Shown: positions 54,721-64,000 of the stretch, in pieces
How positions within the stretch are numbered: position 1 is the first letter of the stretch
How the letters are laid out: each line of letters begins with the position of its first letter
Assembly: GCA_028023455.1 (NCBI GenBank)
Contig: JAQFVV010000013.1
Location: 5,708,001-5,772,000, forward strand
Source of the DNA: Epiperipatus broadwayi
Taxonomy: Eukaryota > Onychophora > Udeonychophora > Euonychophora > Peripatidae
Length of the DNA stretch: 64,000 bases
Reading direction: 5' to 3'
The notes under the pieces: model-generated
Seen by the model: the letters and a program-made list of their open reading frames with translations, nothing else
Databases searched by the model: none
Told to the model about the DNA's origin: nothing
Translations under genes and position numbers: made by a program

Positions 54721-56179
54721 ATATCTCTTATTGAAGAAATTGTTTTTAGTAATTCCCTAAAAATGACATTTTAAAAAATACCAGCAAATAATTTTGCTTG
54801 GTTAAGCAAATAAAAAAGTAAAGGATTAGTAGATGATTTTATAATCTAGATTTAAAGATGTTGATAATTAATCAATCAACAAGTACCTGTCAAACAAAAA
54901 TTGACTTTATATTTTTAAAAGAAAAAAAGATGATAGTATTTATTTTTTAAAGAAACTAATCGATAAAGAATGGAACTTACTATAAAATAACGAATGCAAT
55001 TTATATGATTTCCAAATGGAATTGTGAAAATAATTTTTATTAACTTTATTTTGACAAAATGAAATATATAATATAGATAGCAAATATGCACACACATATA
55101 TATTAAATATGTATACACTGAATTTTATTTATAAAGTTATGATATTTTATATTAAATAATAAATTATACTTCATCAATGTGTGATAATGTTTATTGGTAT
55201 TTCATGTAAACCTATTGGAACATATGTAAATCACAATGTAATAAAATGAATTTTGATTTTATGTTAACACATATATGTAAATTGTAATAACTTTTTTATT
55301 ATTACAAATATCTGTGTGTCAGATAGACACTTATGTAAAATTTTAATTATTTTATTATTGTCAATTCAAATATGTTCAGCCATATGTAAATCAGTATAAT
55401 AACTTGAATATTGTAAATCATCTATATGTAAACCACAATGTGATTTATATTACTTAAAATTAGAAGTCTTATTTTATATGTATAGCTTTATTCTAGAGAC
55501 CTTAACTCCATTTTATTTTATACTGTTATTAATAAACTTGTATTCCATTGTTAAAATTATTCCAGTAACTTAATTATATCATCTTTTGATCATTACAACA
55601 GTACTTGAGCTTGTGTTTTTTTGAGCTAGATTATATTCTTTAAAGACCATACACATATATTTTATTTAATGTAGTCTTTATTAGCATGTTTTAAATATTC
55701 CAGCAGTATGTTTTTATGGTTGTGTATTCTGATGGATTAGCATTTATTTGTGCATCCAAATTTTGTTTAAATAAATGACCCAAGCTGGCAAAGGCTTAAT
55801 AGTTGGCCTGGTCTACACTAGACCCATTTCAAATTCAGTCACAAAATAGACTATTGTATTGATGTATTTTGATTGATCATTCATGATGATGAATGGTTAT
55901 TTCTTTTGAATATTACTTATACTAACTTTTACTTATTGATAATGCTGATGGATTTATAGTTAATCATAGTTGCTCTAAGGAGTTAGCTGGCTGATCTCAC
56001 AGAGATCTTTCATGATCTCATGCTCTCTTGAATATAACATTTCTTATATATATTTTTTGGGATATTTAATATCTTACCTTAATATTTTTTGCTGTAAATT
56101 TCATTATTATTTGAAATATATTTACTTTGGGATGATAGTGATGTTTCTTCCACTTCCATCCCCTGATACCCCATCCTGT
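54721..56179. other. Non-coding AT-rich stretch with a degenerate minisatellite
   Basis: No gene is present. See the separate entry for 55205-55450. A (TA)n-rich patch lies near 55066-55110. Confidence 0.45.
55205..55450. repeat. Degenerate minisatellite, about 55-bp period, 5 units
   Basis: A core CATATGTAAATCACAATGTAA recurs in variants near 55221, 55270, 55331, 55380 and 55427. Each is followed by an AT-rich spacer. The units are strongly diverged. Confidence 0.5.
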
Positions 56180-56390
56180 TATAATATATATGATCATGCC
56201 GATACCTCAATAGACGTTTCTTGGAGCAGCTTTAAGGTTTGAACTTGGGTAAAGACTTGCATGTGATCCAGATTCTATTCCTGAGGTAATCCTGGTGAAA
56301 TGAATATGGCATTGGCAAATATTCCATTGCAATATATAATTTGCAATTTTATGTGATTTTTTTGCTGACAAACAATTGTTTCCAAAATAT
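56180..56390 (+). mobile_element. SINE-like repeat (family B), copy 2
   Basis: It is collinear with 49585-49795 and has similar length. It carries ACCTCAATAGACGTTTCTTG, AAGGTTTGAACTTGGGTAAA (B-box-like), GGCATTGGCAAATATTCC and the common end ACAAACAATTGTTTCCAA. The two copies differ by many transitions, so they are old. Confidence 0.6.
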
Positions 56391-59300
56391 GGAACTTATT
56401 CTATGAATAGAAAATGAAAATTTTTGAAATAAAACCAGCTTAAAAAAATACACTAGGGAAGATTTTGAAATATGATTTTTCTGAATAGGAATTTTAAGTA
56501 CATAAATATATGTCAACTAATGTTAATTATTTTGATGTTAGTATGCACTTTACTGCTGAATAATATTATTCCACTGGAAATCTTGCAAAAATTGTGAATT
56601 ACATTTATTTATTTCATTTATTTTATTAGTTTTCAAGCATTTTCTTATCTAATTCATTTACTTTATTAGTTAATATTTTGTTTTCTTATAAACCTAGTTC
56701 AGTTTATTGTTCATTATTGTATCAAAATATTGATCACTTATTTTTATTGCAATACGACATTGACTGCAGTGCAGTGACATTATTATAACAACATATTTAT
56801 TAGAATTAGACCAATATGGGTCAGTGCTATTTTTATAGATCTCCCATGCAGGAAAAAGAAAAAAATACTGGGAATTTACTCCTATTTTATGCTATATACG
56901 CAAAGGTTACTAAATAATTAACTTAGTGAGAAATGCTAATGATTTTTCCCAATATCCTGGTTTAAATGGAAAAAATAATTGCAACTGAATTTGTGTAGCA
57001 TTTTAGAATTGGTATATATGTATTTCCTATAATGCCAATGAAGCTGATTGCTGAGTTTACAAACAAATCTTGTTAGATTGATTTAATATATGCAGAAAAA
57101 TTTGTTTAGCTGTTACACCAGTTGCATTAAGAAGTCAGATGTTAAGAATTGATAAACTTCCAATTCAAGTAAAGCAGGATTGCTAGTCATTGAAAATAAA
57201 ATGTTCATCATAAATCGTAAACATAATTCATGAGTTTTGGTTGCAGAGTTAACATGCGTATGGTACATATTAAACACAGCTTAGTTTTTTTTAAACATTT
57301 TTTTTATCCTTAAATAAAAAGGCATGGATATGCAATCCAACAGAATCATAAGGATCCTTGCATACCATCACTCTAAAATGGATAGCCTAAATTATGTAAT
57401 AAATGGATCATTTTTTCATTGGATTAAAACTAAATTTAAATCTAGTGATGGGTATTGCTTTGTAGGAACAATATTTGAGGGAATTTAAGAACTTTAGTAT
57501 GGATTTTGATAGATAAAAATTTTAGTGGAGACTAGGTAAAGTTTAATAGAAAATAACTCAAAAATTTTGTTAAAGATAAATAATTTTCTTTATATTATTA
57601 TAAGAGAAATGCCTGTGATCTATATTTAGTTGAACATTTAGATTAGTACAATCAGTAACAAAATCTATAAAGAATGCACTTTCAGAATAATGTAATTAAT
57701 ATATTAAAAAAAATTAATTGGAATAAATACAACCTTAAAAGATTTGTAAAGATAGAATGAAAATTGTTTGATAGAGTTTGAGTTTAAATAACTTTTTCAA
57801 CCAATGATTTAACTTCAGTTATAACATTCGATGTATACTAATGCTGCAATAAACAAATAGACCATCAAAAATGTCATTATTGGATTCTAACTTCAAATAA
57901 TAATTGATTCAAATCATGAGAAGTTGAGCAGAATACATAGCTGATGTTATAAAATTGAATAGAAAAAGTTTGTTCCCAAAGAGTTGTCAGAATAGCATTG
58001 ATTATAAACGCACTAGATTGCAAATTATTTAATGTTCTAAGTGAAATGCTCAGAATCTTAGCATCAATAAAAACTTCATCCACAAATAAAATGCAGAAGG
58101 CAGTGTCACTATAATGAATTAGGACAAAATCTTAATTTAATTGCAATTATTTGATTCATAAATCCAAGTACATTGCAAAATACCAATGCAAGCAATAACT
58201 ATTCAATGTAAATAAGTCAGAGAAATGTAGTTTATTAATCAAATATTTTTTATAGTTAAATAATTAATTTCAGTTGTTAAGATAAGTTTATGGAATTATG
58301 AAAAGAATTGACAACAATCCTGGTTGCTTTGAAGTCTGTATGAGAAGTAACAAACCTGAAGGCACTTAATTGTTTTGTTTTTCTGGACTAGCAAAATGTC
58401 TTAATAAGGCATGGCTATCGATAATACTCTAAAATTTCTTTTAGTGTAATTAATCTTAAATTATCTACTTAAAAGTTTGTTATTGATGGATTTCTTTTTT
58501 GTTTTAAGACAAAGGATATATTTGCTGCCAGATTATGTAGAACAATACCAGGAATACAGAGTTAAAACAGACGTAAAATGGAATAAAAATATAATTTAAA
58601 GATTTATGAATACTAGATGACATCGGGTCACTTGCAGATGAGATACGTTGTTTTAGATGAGAAGTTCATCTTTAAAGTTTATTTGTTAATTTCTGTGTTA
58701 ACACATACTAGACATTTTGTTTTTTAGGAGTACAACAGGAATTCTGTAGGCATAAGATATATATGATCTAGCATAATTTAACATGGTTTTATAAGTTTGA
58801 AAAATGTTGGAATTATTTTTTACATTTTTACAGTCATATTATTATAATAAAATGTAGAGTTGGCTGACTTAAGTTTGTAATGTTATCTACTGAAGAATTC
58901 AAATCATTTATTAAAGACAATTGTCACCAGTACATGACAGATTTCATGAATAAAAATCAATAAACTGCTACATGTAGATAGTATACATTTTTTAAAATTG
59001 TAAGTTGATATTTAAGACAAGGATTTAGCAGCTATAATGATATTAAAGATATGTAATATCTAATATCCTATCTTTACAAGTTGAATATAATATATGCACC
59101 TTCAGAGAAAGTCATACAGGAGGTGTGGATAAACAGCTTAAAGATAAGAGGAAGAATGTATCAGTTAGTGAGAATTCATGTTATTGAATTTAATTGTTTC
59201 AGATGGATATAAAGAAGTAGTTGGAGGGTTAGGTGAACCATCATGGATTGAAATATAGGAAATAATCTATCATAAGTATTGTTAAAATAATCATCGAGAA

Positions 59301-62300
59301 TAATTATACAAAGAATGTGTAAAGTTTGTTTTCAGCATTGTTTAAGACAGATAAAATACTTAGATAAATGGATGGAAGAGATAATTGTATTATATTCAGT
59401 TTTGCATATTCCTATGCAATTTAGCGCAATGGTAAAATAGCAGATTAAAAAGCTAAAGATGTCTGAATTTAAGCTCAATATGTATGTCATTTTAGATGTT
59501 ACAATGCTATGATCTCCAAAATGGCTAACAATTTGATTATTTTTTATTTTAGTTGGATGTTTTGAAAGTAATTAATATTGTGATTTCTTGAGTTGGATGA
59601 ATGTTGGCATTGTATGTGAATCTGCATTCACGATTATGGCTGCTCATATGGTGGGAGATGTAGAGATATTAGTGATCACTAATATATGGAGCTTTAAGGG
59701 ACCATTCTTGGTAAGAGTCGAAGCTACTGACATTTATTATTGGCGTATTTAAAAAATATATAATATTATTTATAAAAAAATCTTTGAGCATCACTTTTAT
59801 GTGCTTTACCTTTTCTTTTATTATTACTTGCAGAGTCAATTATCATACTAACAGTTTACATCCAAGGGTCATTGAGCTGTTTCTTAATTAAATTTGATCA
59901 ATATCTTGTGACACTGGGGATAGATTGTAAGATATGAAAATATCACTGACACCTGATATGAATATTATTTTGCATATTGGATATTTCATTTGTTTGCAAA
60001 AAATGATGATGTGAAATTTGGTTATTAGAAACATGGATATATGAAATAAATAATGAAGTGAGATCTATTGAATGTTGTTAGCTATGTTTGTTCATAATTT
60101 AGATCACAGCCATTATTGTAAAGATTAATTTATTTTTTATCACATTTGGTTCTTTTTATAATACTACATTATAAGGCTATATATTCTAGACTGTTATATT
60201 TAATGCAAAGGGATATGTGATGACAAATATTGATGGTAAATGCAGCTTAATGAAGAAATTATTATTCTGATGTTTCTTGCTATTTTTAATGGGATTTTCT
60301 CACACATTAGTAGTAAAATCAGATGTTAAATTGAAGTTAGTTTTTTAAAAATATAAATTGTACAATGTTAAGATATTCCTGAAGGGCATAATTATTATTA
60401 GTAATGCGGAACATGCATAATATGCCTATAGTACTTTTTTTTTAGATTTTTTTATCATAGATTTTTTTTTTATGATTATGGTTTTTGATTATATTTTCAG
60501 AAAATTCTTGCTGTTGTTAGTTTTAATTTTATCACTACAAAGTATTTAGCAATAAGCATGGTTGTGAATTTTAGCATTGTGTTATTATCTGATTACATTT
60601 CAGTAATTTGGTATGATAATTATCTAGATGCTGACAAGATAATGTAGATTGACTGTCAACTAATAAATAGCAGTTAACTTTCAAATCACTGATAAAAAAA
60701 TGAGCTATTTAGCTTATCAAACATTTAAGACATGGGTTTATTAGATTTTTGATTAGAACTGATGGTTGCTTTTTCATTTTTTTTCTGTTTAGTACAAGTG
60801 TTATCTGGCAAATGCCATTAGAATTTTGTAAATTTGTTAGAGGTATTGTTTTAAAATAATTATTAGGAAAACTGTTAAATAATTTTAAAATCAAAGGAGA
60901 TAAAAGTCAAATTATTAATATTATTCTTAATATTGATAATTTTATTTATTTGATCCGTGTACTGTATGGAGGCTAGAAAGATGTTTTTTTGTGATTTTCT
61001 TTTAACATTAGTTTCATTGATTTGACAGCTGAAATAATTATAATAATGACAGCAGAAGGTAAATTAGTATTGAGTTAATTCAGTCTAAATGAAATTGAAA
61101 CTAATTGTGTGACCATTCTAACTATTTTTCTAGAAAATTCTTTTTTCATAGTTTAAGACTAGTTTTTTAATATTTTATATCCTATTATCTGTTGCGTAAC
61201 ATAAATTATGAACAAGAATTTTTTTTCTCTCACTTCATGGAGAAAACTTATTGCAAAGTTCATGTTTTATTATTATTATTGATAAATAACAACTTACCTT
61301 GCACAAAGCAAATAAATTACATTAATTTTGCAAGAACAAGTATTCCTATTCTATTAGTTGGATAACTTTTTAAACATTTTTAAAAGTTTATTTTAGGTTA
61401 AACAAGTATCCTTTAAATCATTTGTTTTTGAGAATTGTCTATAACAAGTGAAAATAATAAATCAGTGCCATTAAAAAGTATATAAATAGGAGAGAAAACA
61501 ATACAATTATAATATTAAAAAAAAAGTAGAAATGCTTGGAAATAACATTTGGTTCATAGACTATTATAGTAGTTTTCAGTCATGATTTGTAAAATTATGG
61601 ATCAGAGAAACTGGATAATTCATTACCCTATGATGATTTAAATTATCTAAATGTTACAAATGTTATAATTTAGCAACAACAGATTCCAAAACAAAATTTG
61701 GTGTTGGTTTTATATTAAGAAAATGATATCAATTTAAAGATATCTTTTTTTAAGGTTATTGATATCTGATTATCAATTTATTATGCTTTTTAATTAATTA
61801 TGTTGGCTTAAAGCTTGACAAACTAAAGAATGATAATTTGGAAAAACTTATAGATCAGTGGTTTGGGAATATTTTTTATTAATAAGAGCTACATACAGTA
61901 TTTTTCATACATTATTGAATGTTCCAGAGCCACTATTGTTACTTTTGGAATTAATTTTATAGGAAGAGCACAGCCCATCATATGTTGAAACACTTTTCAA
62001 CAATGCAATAATAAAATCCATGTTAATAACTGATATTATTAAAGCCTAAAAATTTAAAGTTGCAAAATATCTTAAATGCTCTTATTAAATAAAATATTCT
62101 ATTATTGATAATGTACAGGAACTACCCTACCCATCACTACCAAATTCAAATCCTTTATCCCTCAATAGGAGATTAAGTAGTGTGAAATAGACACACCAGT
62201 GCAATAACTGTCTTCATTAGTTGCCAACACTAACACTCTTTTTTTTGTTTAAATTTTTTTTTCTTTAATCTCCATAAGGGTCTGCTAAATTTGCCCTGGG

Positions 62301-62624
62301 TAAACATTTTATAAAACCCCAAACACAGGACTTTAACTGTCACTTTCATAGAAAGTTGCTTTACAAGACCCATCAAAATATACACTTACCATTTCCATAA
62401 TTATTCCATGTGCTAGCTCATACTTCTAATTCTCAAGATTGGTGGCACATATTATCATAGATATAAATACAATTAAGCTTTTCAGTTCAGATTAACTATG
62501 GAGTAAGACGAGCAAGAACATTGAACACCAATTATAAACTCAATGAATAAAAAAACAAAACAATTTTTTTATTAATATTAAAGATAAATCAACAACAACT
62601 ACAACAACAAAAAAACCCAAACCA

Positions 62625-62625
<1 letters not shown>
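56391..62625. other. Long AT-rich non-coding stretch
   Basis: I find no gene in these 6.2 kb. The minus-strand frame at 57877-58083 and the one at 60709-60894 have no domain and are short. One tRNA-like relic is listed at 59416-59485. No long inverted or tandem repeat stands out. Confidence 0.4.
59416..59485 (+). mobile_element. tRNA-like SINE relic
   Basis: TTTAGCGCAATGGTAAAATA is a good A-box match (compare TAGCGCAATGGTAGAGC), and CTGAATTTAAGCTC about 35 nt later is a decayed B box. Spacing is that of a tRNA, but no acceptor stem closes. Probably the head of an old SINE. Confidence 0.45.
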
Positions 62626-62628
<3 letters not shown>

Positions 62629-62657
<29 letters not shown>

Positions 62658-62712
62658 TATTATTATTATTATTATTATTATTATTTAATTTAATTTAATT
62701 TAATTTAGTACA
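62629..62712. repeat. (AAT)n-(ATT)n and (TTTAA)n microsatellite at the LINE 3' end
   Basis: AATAATAAT repeats turn into ATTATTATT and then TTTAATTTAATTTAATTTAA. On the minus strand this lies about 40 bp after the LINE stop codon, as (TTAAA)n then (AAT)n, so it is probably the simple-sequence tail of the LINE, later expanded. The (AAT)n(ATT)n part is itself a palindrome able to fold. Confidence 0.7.
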
Positions 62713-62748
62713 TTTAACAGATTTTACATCCAAACAAAAAATGCACAG

Positions 62749-64000
62749 CTAATCTAGTTCACAAAGCATTTGCAGAGTTTTTTGCACAGTAGTCCTAAAT
62801 GTTCTATCATCAGTTTCAAATATATTAACAGCATTAAAGAATTTATTGTACAATCTAGGTAATCTTACTAATGCTGAATTTTTTAATGTTTCACTTTTAA
62901 ATTTTGGAATATTATACATATTTTTTGATCTCGTATCCTTTATCTTTAGCTTAAATGATAATGTTGTTTGGCAACTTCTCACATCTATTATACCTGATGT
63001 AATTTTTTTTAAATACTTCATATCAGTATAGATTCGTCTTTTGTAGAGTGCATTGTTGTCACATATTATTTCTGATTTAATGTATCTGAAAAAATTTTTA
63101 TAAACCTTTTCCAGTGCTAATCTATTATTTAATTTATATGAGTTCCAGATCAAAGATCCATAATTTAAAATAGGTAAGACCAATGTATGAAACAAATACA
63201 CACATGTATTTCTCTTAAACATTTTACAGTTTCTGAGAATTAAACCCATTATTTTATAACTTTTTGTAATAATATTTTGAATATTATTATTAAATGTTCC
63301 GTTATTATTAAAAATAATACCTAAATCTTCATGATTTTCTTTTCTTAAAATACTTTTTGAGTTTAGTGTATAATTAAACAGACTTGTAGTTGATTTTTTA
63401 GAAAATGATATGACACAACATTTTTCAATGTTAATTTCCATATAGTTTTCCACCCACCAATCCTGAAAATTCTTGATATCAGACTGCAAAATCTTCTGAT
63501 CATCAAAATTCTTAATAGTTTTATATAGTTTAATATCATCTGCAAAGCTGAGAATGTCAGAGCCACTTTCACACTGCTCTATATCCAAAGAATAAACTGA
63601 AAAAAGCAGTGGTCCAAGTATACTTCCTTGAGGCACTCCAGCATTACTAAAATATGTGTATGATTTTGCAGACTCAAAAGATACAAAATTAGGTCTATTT
63701 GAGACAAAAGATACAAACCACTGCAAAAGTTCACAACTAAAACCAATCTTGTGCAACTTACTAATCAATCTAGAGTGATCTACTCGGTCAAATGCTTTGC
63801 TTAAATCAAAATAAATCACATCTAGTTGTAATTTGTTATCAATTGCATTTGCAATAGCATCTTGAATATGTATCAAATTAGTCTCAACAGATCTACCTGG
63901 GATAAAACCATGTTGTGTTTTAGATAAAGATTTACATACTTTATCTATTATCTTGTTATACACACATTTTTCAAAGATTTTTCCAGATATACATAATAAT
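62749..64000 (-). CDS. Non-LTR retrotransposon reverse transcriptase, 3' part, cut by the window edge
   Basis: This is an open minus-strand frame of about 417 codons with stop TAG at 62749-62751. It stays open to the window edge: the 12 codons before the in-frame GTG at 63963 read ISGKIFEKC, the usual lead into the RT fingers, so the true start lies outside. Counting from 63963, YFDLSKAFD (about residues 51-59) is the first catalytic block, GVPQGSILGPLLF (109-121) the next, and SFADDIKLY (139-147) carries the Asp pair. The thumb and a C-terminal region with NYGSLIWNSY follow. The protein would copy LINE RNA at nicked target DNA in the nucleus. Jockey/CR1-type by its FADD and 'DLSKAFDRVDH' blocks. 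It is open with intact catalytic residues, so this copy may be young. An endonuclease domain, expected upstream, cannot be seen. Confidence 0.9.
   Translation of the reverse strand, partial: LLCISGKIFEKCVYNKIIDKVCKSLSKTQHGFIPGRSVETNLIHIQDAIANAIDNKLQLDVIYFDLSKAFDRVDHSRLISKLHKIGFSCELLQWFVSFVSNRPNFVSFESAKSYTYFSNAGVPQGSILGPLLFSVYSLDIEQCESGSDILSFADDIKLYKTIKNFDDQKILQSDIKNFQDWWVENYMEINIEKCCVISFSKKSTTSLFNYTLNSKSILRKENHEDLGIIFNNNGTFNNNIQNIITKSYKIMGLILRNCKMFKRNTCVYLFHTLVLPILNYGSLIWNSYKLNNRLALEKVYKNFFRYIKSEIICDNNALYKRRIYTDMKYLKKITSGIIDVRSCQTTLSFKLKIKDTRSKNMYNIPKFKSETLKNSALVRLPRLYNKFFNAVNIFETDDRTFRTTVQKTLQMLCELD

Noticed and set aside
1-64000. CRISPR arrays, bacterial operons, riboswitches, rRNA genes
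   Set aside because: No regularly spaced identical repeats, no Shine-Dalgarno-led gene series and no rRNA-like conserved blocks were seen; composition and element types are those of an animal genome.

Overview
The window is AT-rich, gene-poor, repeat-dense animal DNA. It has no compact ORFs, operons or bacterial signals. It holds tRNA-derived SINE relics, non-LTR retrotransposons, Merlin and hAT DNA transposons, and a long-LTR element. The LINE at about 39.3-42.1 kb carries a GDFNA-type endonuclease and a YKD..LK..WE..A..R..WR C-terminus, a type I associate with molluscs and other lophotrochozoans. A mollusc, possibly a cephalopod, is therefore plausible, but this is inference. No complete host protein-coding gene is visible. 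The one host-like signal is a small GC-richer patch at about 24.18-24.41 kb that looks like a TATA-less promoter plus a possible first exon.

The most notable content is a set of dispersed retroelements built around hammerhead-ribozyme-like motifs. Four families can be separated. Each has a CUGANGA box, a short hairpin, GAAA, a minimal stem III ending in UH, and a flanking helix that pairs the bases before CUGANGA with the bases after UH (type I geometry). Family 1 has loci at 12.1, 20.5, 22.8, 25.9 and 34.2 kb. Family 2 is at 14.6-15.35 kb. Family 3 is at 2.8-3.5 kb, with a motif-less relative at 9.4 kb. Family 4 is at 25.2 kb. The five family 1 loci and the family 4 locus are flanked by direct repeats of 11-15 bp with a different sequence at each site, as expected for target-primed retrotransposition. 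Several loci have an odd layout: one inverted unit followed by one or two head-to-tail units, with a monomer of about 410-490 bp. This resembles retrozymes or Penelope-like element terminal repeats. The copy at 35236-35277 has every core residue and the two at 34.7-35.3 kb could release a 491-nt RNA.

Layout: 1-1 kb, AT-rich with short tandem repeats; 1.0-2.5 kb, a Merlin-like non-autonomous element with 47-bp inverted ends; 2.8-3.5 kb, family 3; 4.6-5.1 kb, a hAT MITE; 8.0-8.3 kb, a long palindrome; 12-26 kb, families 1, 2 and 4 with SINEs and the candidate promoter; 27.6-31.6 kb, a very old LINE split by later insertions and hairpins; 34.2-35.4 kb, the best family 1 array; 39.3-42.1 kb, an EN-RT LINE relic on the minus strand; 43.7-43.9 kb, a near-perfect 113-bp duplication; 44.5-48.1 kb, a long-LTR element with no gag-pol; 52.2-54.7 kb, a full-length but dead Merlin transposon with an exact 8-bp target duplication; 62.7-64.0 kb, the 3' part of an open LINE reverse transcriptase that runs off the window.

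The elements depend on one another. LINE- or Penelope-type reverse transcriptases would be needed in trans by the SINEs and hammerhead elements, a Merlin transposase by the 1.0 kb element, and a Ty3-type polyprotein by the LTR element. None of these helper proteins is intact in this window, except possibly the LINE at the right edge.
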